This document shows, in pieces, positions 31,306-33,607 of a DNA stretch of 33,607 bases. The notes under the pieces were generated by a model that was not told the origin of the DNA, did not search any database, and saw only the letters and a program-made list of their open reading frames with translations. Origin of the DNA: Nostoc sp. NMS2 (lineage in GTDB: Bacteria > Cyanobacteriota > Cyanobacteriia > Cyanobacteriales > Nostocaceae); NCBI RefSeq assembly GCF_017115105.1, contig NZ_JABXKH010000039.1, positions 1 to 33,607 of the forward strand, written 5' to 3'. The translations under genes were made by a program, and so were the position numbers. Positions within the stretch are counted from its first letter, which is position 1. Each line of letters starts with the position of its first letter.

Positions 31306-32076
31306 ATGAAATTATCTGTGCAAAAGATTCAAATTTTCCTCGCCGTTAGTTTAACATTCCTTAGCTCTATAGATGTGCAAGCACAGCCTGCAAATCCCAA
31401 CGAACAATTAAACCAATCATTGATTTTCGCAGCACCGCCTCCACCAAAAGGCATCGGGGAACCAGGTAAGCGAACAGAAGCAGGTAGTCGTGGCTGTGGT
31501 CAAGATATAAATAAGCCTTTGACTTCTTCTCAAAAGCGACTCACAGCTTTAGTACCTGTTTATTCAAACTCAGAATTGGTGTTTGGCACAACGATCAGAG
31601 AGTATCCTAGTTTCTTATTTTATGTTCCTTATGCATCGGAATTTGCATCTGGAGAGTTTGTGCTAGAAGATGAAGCACAAAATCAGGCTATTTATAAAAC
31701 TTTTTTAACGGGGACACCAGGAATAGTAAACCTTCGCTTGCCATCAAAAGCAGCACCTTTAGAGATTGGCAAACAATATCGATGGTATCTTAACATCTAC
31801 TGTCAGAAGGATAACCAAATTATTGCTAATGTTGAAGGCTATGTAAAACGGGAGCAATTAAAGCCTGCTTTGAAAACTCAATTGGAAAAAGCAACACCAA
31901 GCCAGCAAGTAAATCTTTATGCGGCTAATGGTATTTGGTATGAAGCGCTGAGTGCTGCTAGTGAATTGCGTCGCACTAATTTGCAAGATACTTCTTGGAG
32001 GGCACTGTTGAAAGCTGTGGGTTTGAATGATTTTGCAACTGAACCAAAAGTAGAGTGCTGCAATCTCGATAATTAG
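31306..32076 (+). CDS. DUF928 family exported protein
   Basis: 256 residues. Signal peptide at ~1-26 (IQIFLAVSLTFLSSIDVQAQ). The mature part has the family pattern: FAAPPPPKGIGEPGKRTEAGSRGC, LTALVPVYSNSELVFGTTIREYPSFLFYVPYAS, GIVNLRLPS, LEIGKQYRWYLNIYCQ and VEGYVKR, then a helical C-terminus (WYEALSAASELRR). DUF928 proteins sit next to CHASE2 proteins in cyanobacteria; the function is unproven but it is likely periplasmic or envelope. 13 bases after the CHAT-CHASE2 stop. Confidence 0.85.
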   Translation: MKLSVQKIQIFLAVSLTFLSSIDVQAQPANPNEQLNQSLIFAAPPPPKGIGEPGKRTEAGSRGCGQDINKPLTSSQKRLTALVPVYSNSELVFGTTIREYPSFLFYVPYASEFASGEFVLEDEAQNQAIYKTFLTGTPGIVNLRLPSKAAPLEIGKQYRWYLNIYCQKDNQIIANVEGYVKREQLKPALKTQLEKATPSQQVNLYAANGIWYEALSAASELRRTNLQDTSWRALLKAVGLNDFATEPKVECCNLDN

Positions 32077-32177
32077 GGCGTTGCATAAATGTGGGATGAT
32101 TTTATAGAGTTTCCTTTGCACGGCAGTTGTCCTGCAACTATGTAACGCCAGAATTAGCAGTGAGGTGATGTGATCGC

Positions 32178-32255
32178 ATTGTTAGCCGATACAATGGCAT
32201 TGTCAGTCAGAACAATCGAGTTGTCAGCCGATACAATAGCATTGTCAGTCGATTA
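32178..32255. repeat. Four ~21-bp tandem units (ATTGTCAGCCGATACAATAGC type)
   Basis: Imperfect units start at 32178, 32199, 32221 and 32241; alternate units read TTGT(C/T)AGCCGATACAAT and ATTGTCAGTC. Each contains a TTGT...ACAA inverted repeat. Lies between the convergent DUF928 and exoprotein genes. Resembles the short tandemly repeated repetitive sequences of Nostocales. Confidence 0.7.
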
Positions 32256-32280
32256 AAAAAACCAGATTGCAATCTGACTT
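32250..32280 (-). terminator. Palindromic terminator of the exoprotein gene
   Basis: CAGATTGCAATCTG (32263-32276) is a 14-bp palindrome. Read on the minus strand it is followed by GGTTTTTTTAATC, a proper T-run, a few bases after the exoprotein stop. Confidence 0.55.
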
Positions 32281-32287
32281 TCTTAAA

Positions 32288-33505
32288 TTACGAATCACGA
32301 ATTGCTTTGCAAGATATCGGCTTCAACCAAGGAGTATGAGGCGTATTGGTGGGAAGATTTGCTGTCAGCACGACTTCCCCTTTTTGGTTTAGTGCCAAAC
32401 CAGTAGCTTCTATAATGGGTTCTGGTGCGGGGGTAGTTATTTTGCTGGAAACAAAGGAGCTATCGGGGTTATCACTGTTTGGATTGAGACTCACCAAATC
32501 TACCTTCACCGCATCAGTGTTAAGAGCTTCGCCTGGATTAGGAGGCAAGCCACCGCGTCCAGTTATAGTAAAACTGCTCTTAGCTAAATTTCCACCAGCT
32601 TGACAAGTCTGTGCTACTTCAGTGTCAGCTGCTATTGTTGGCAGGTTAACTAAGCCACTGTTAGGGTCAATATTCGGCGTGTTAAGTTCTACAGTACCGT
32701 TTACACCAAACTCAGAACTAGCGGTGATATCACTCAGAGAAGTTGGGTTAGAGCGGGGTTGAATGCCATAGATACCAATGGCTCGAATATCTACTCTCCC
32801 ACCACTGCCTGTGTAAGCATTAGCAGTGATGTCGCTATTTTCGCTTGGGACGGCAACAATGAAGCCCGAGGGGGAATTAATATTAATGTTGCCACCATTA
32901 CCACCAGCTTCTGCTGTGCCTGCGGTGGTGGAAATTTCAGCGCCACGACACAGAAGCAGTAAATCAGTTTGTAAGTTAATGTCGCCACCGTTACCCGATG
33001 CAGATTCGGCGTTGAGTGTGCCACTGTTGTATAAGGTAATTCTAAGTGAGGTGACGATAATATCTCCAGCAGTACCCGTCGTACTTTGGGAGTTAACAAA
33101 TAAGCCACTGCTGATGTTCAAGTTAGAACTCTTGCCAGAAATAGTGAAAAAATCAGCCGCATTAACTTTAATTGTGCCTGCATTTCCTTGTCCCTCTGTT
33201 GAGGCTTGAAGTAGAGCGCCATCTCGTAATGAGAAAAAACCAGAATCAATAGTAATGTTACCTCCATTACCAACTGTTCCTGTGCTTACGAAGCTAAAAA
33301 TCGCACTGGGTAAACCATTTTTCTCCCCAGCAATATTAACAGCGTCAGTGACATTAACATTGACATTCCCCGCTTCCCCCCGTCCTGCTGGCTGGGTATC
33401 AGATGCACCACTAGTAAAGGTTTGCAGTTGAGCGCCATCAATGAGTGATAGGGTTGTAGCATTGATGTCGATATTGCCACCTCTACCTACACCGCCAGCT
33501 TCCAC
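32288..33505 (-). pseudogene. Filamentous-haemagglutinin-type exoprotein, C-terminal fragment
   Basis: 405 codons of a much longer protein. It is built of beta-helix repeats with GNGGNI, NIDINA, DGAQL(Q/L) and GN(A/V)G motifs (GRGGNIDINATTLSLIDGAQLQTF; GNGGNITIDSGFFSLRDGALLQAS). The C-terminus is ITGRGGLPPNPGEAL ... EATGLALNQKGEVVLTA. This is the end of cyanobacterial two-partner-secretion substrates (filamentous-haemagglutinin N-terminal-domain proteins). A TAG lies directly upstream of the GTG at 33505 and the repeat pattern stops there, so the N-terminal secretion domain is missing, displaced by foreign sequence at 33506-33607. These proteins often accompany CHASE2/DUF928 clusters. Confidence 0.75.
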
Positions 33506-33607
33506 CTAGGGTGTTGACTTTATAGGGAAATCGCCGAAAAAACTTCATGCAGTATCAGTCAGTTCACAGAGCTTTTGTTCAATTAATTCCCCTCTTGTTG
33601 AGTCCAT
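33506..33607 (-). mobile_element. End of an insertion sequence in the exoprotein gene (partial)
   Basis: CTAG at 33506-33509 fits a target-site duplication. GGTGTTGACTTTATAGGG starts the new sequence. On the minus strand a frame enters from the window edge (TRGELIEQKLCELTDTA) and stops at 33545, 35 bases from the junction, as a transposase 3' end would. Family not identified; the other end lies outside. Confidence 0.45.

Noticed and set aside
32346..33209. Plus-strand frames over the exoprotein
   Set aside because: Shadows of the Gly/Asn-rich repeat coding on the minus strand.

Overview
The window looks like an accessory region (plasmid or genomic island) of a filamentous cyanobacterium of the Nostocales type. 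Three things point there. The HIP1 octamer GCGATCGC occurs some twenty times on both strands. Several genes belong to cyanobacterial families: DUF1822, CHAT-CHASE2, DUF928, DUF5674 and a filamentous-haemagglutinin exoprotein. There are also many plasmid-style small genes of unknown function. No rRNA, tRNA or CRISPR array was seen.

Layout. (1) 216-2340, minus: gene B (intact) and gene A' (lacking its 5' part). Both have paralogues in opposite orientation at 24410-27072. (2) 2421-3893: two unknown genes and a small ribbon-helix-helix (RHH) regulator flanked on both sides by GTTAGTAC sites. (3) 4316-9568, plus: a long run of small, tightly packed, unrecognised genes, often with 1-4 base overlaps, separated by GGCGAT-type hairpins. 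(4) 9865-10869, minus: a three-gene cassette containing DUF5674, divergent from a small DNA-binding-like gene at 10998. (5) 11283-16031: the most unusual block. It is a plus-strand gene series (putative DNA-binding protein, coiled-coil protein, three membrane proteins, and a membrane-anchored P-loop ATPase with the layout of a coupling protein). It is bounded by two inverted arrays of 11-bp repeats and holds an internal 285-bp array of 21 GTTTCA/TGAAAC half-sites. (6) 16142-16947: small genes. (7) 17156-21718: a redox-repair island with a disrupted peroxiredoxin, two convergent MsrA genes, an FNR-like [2Fe-2S] reductase, an SDR scrap and a DM13 lipoprotein. (8) 22348-24409: decayed defence and mobile-element material (AIPR gene in two frames, Rpn-type remnant, ISAzo13 transposase remnant). 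(9) 24410-27072: gene A and a frameshifted gene B. (10) 27289-32076: the cluster sigma-like factor, DUF1822, CHAT-CHASE2, DUF928. (11) 32288-33607, minus: the C-terminal part of a haemagglutinin-repeat exoprotein, cut by what looks like an insertion sequence running off the window.

How the parts may work together (inference). Block 5 could be a DNA-maintenance or DNA-translocation module: a small DNA-binding protein acting on its own 11-bp repeats, a centromere-like or operator array, and a membrane complex driven by the ATPase. Block 7 fits repair of oxidised methionine and thiol or electron-transfer stress in the cytoplasm and outside the membrane. Block 10 looks like a sensory/regulatory envelope cluster next to a two-partner-secretion substrate. 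Much of the right half shows decay (frameshifts, nonsense codons, truncations), as expected for an accessory region reshaped by mobile elements.
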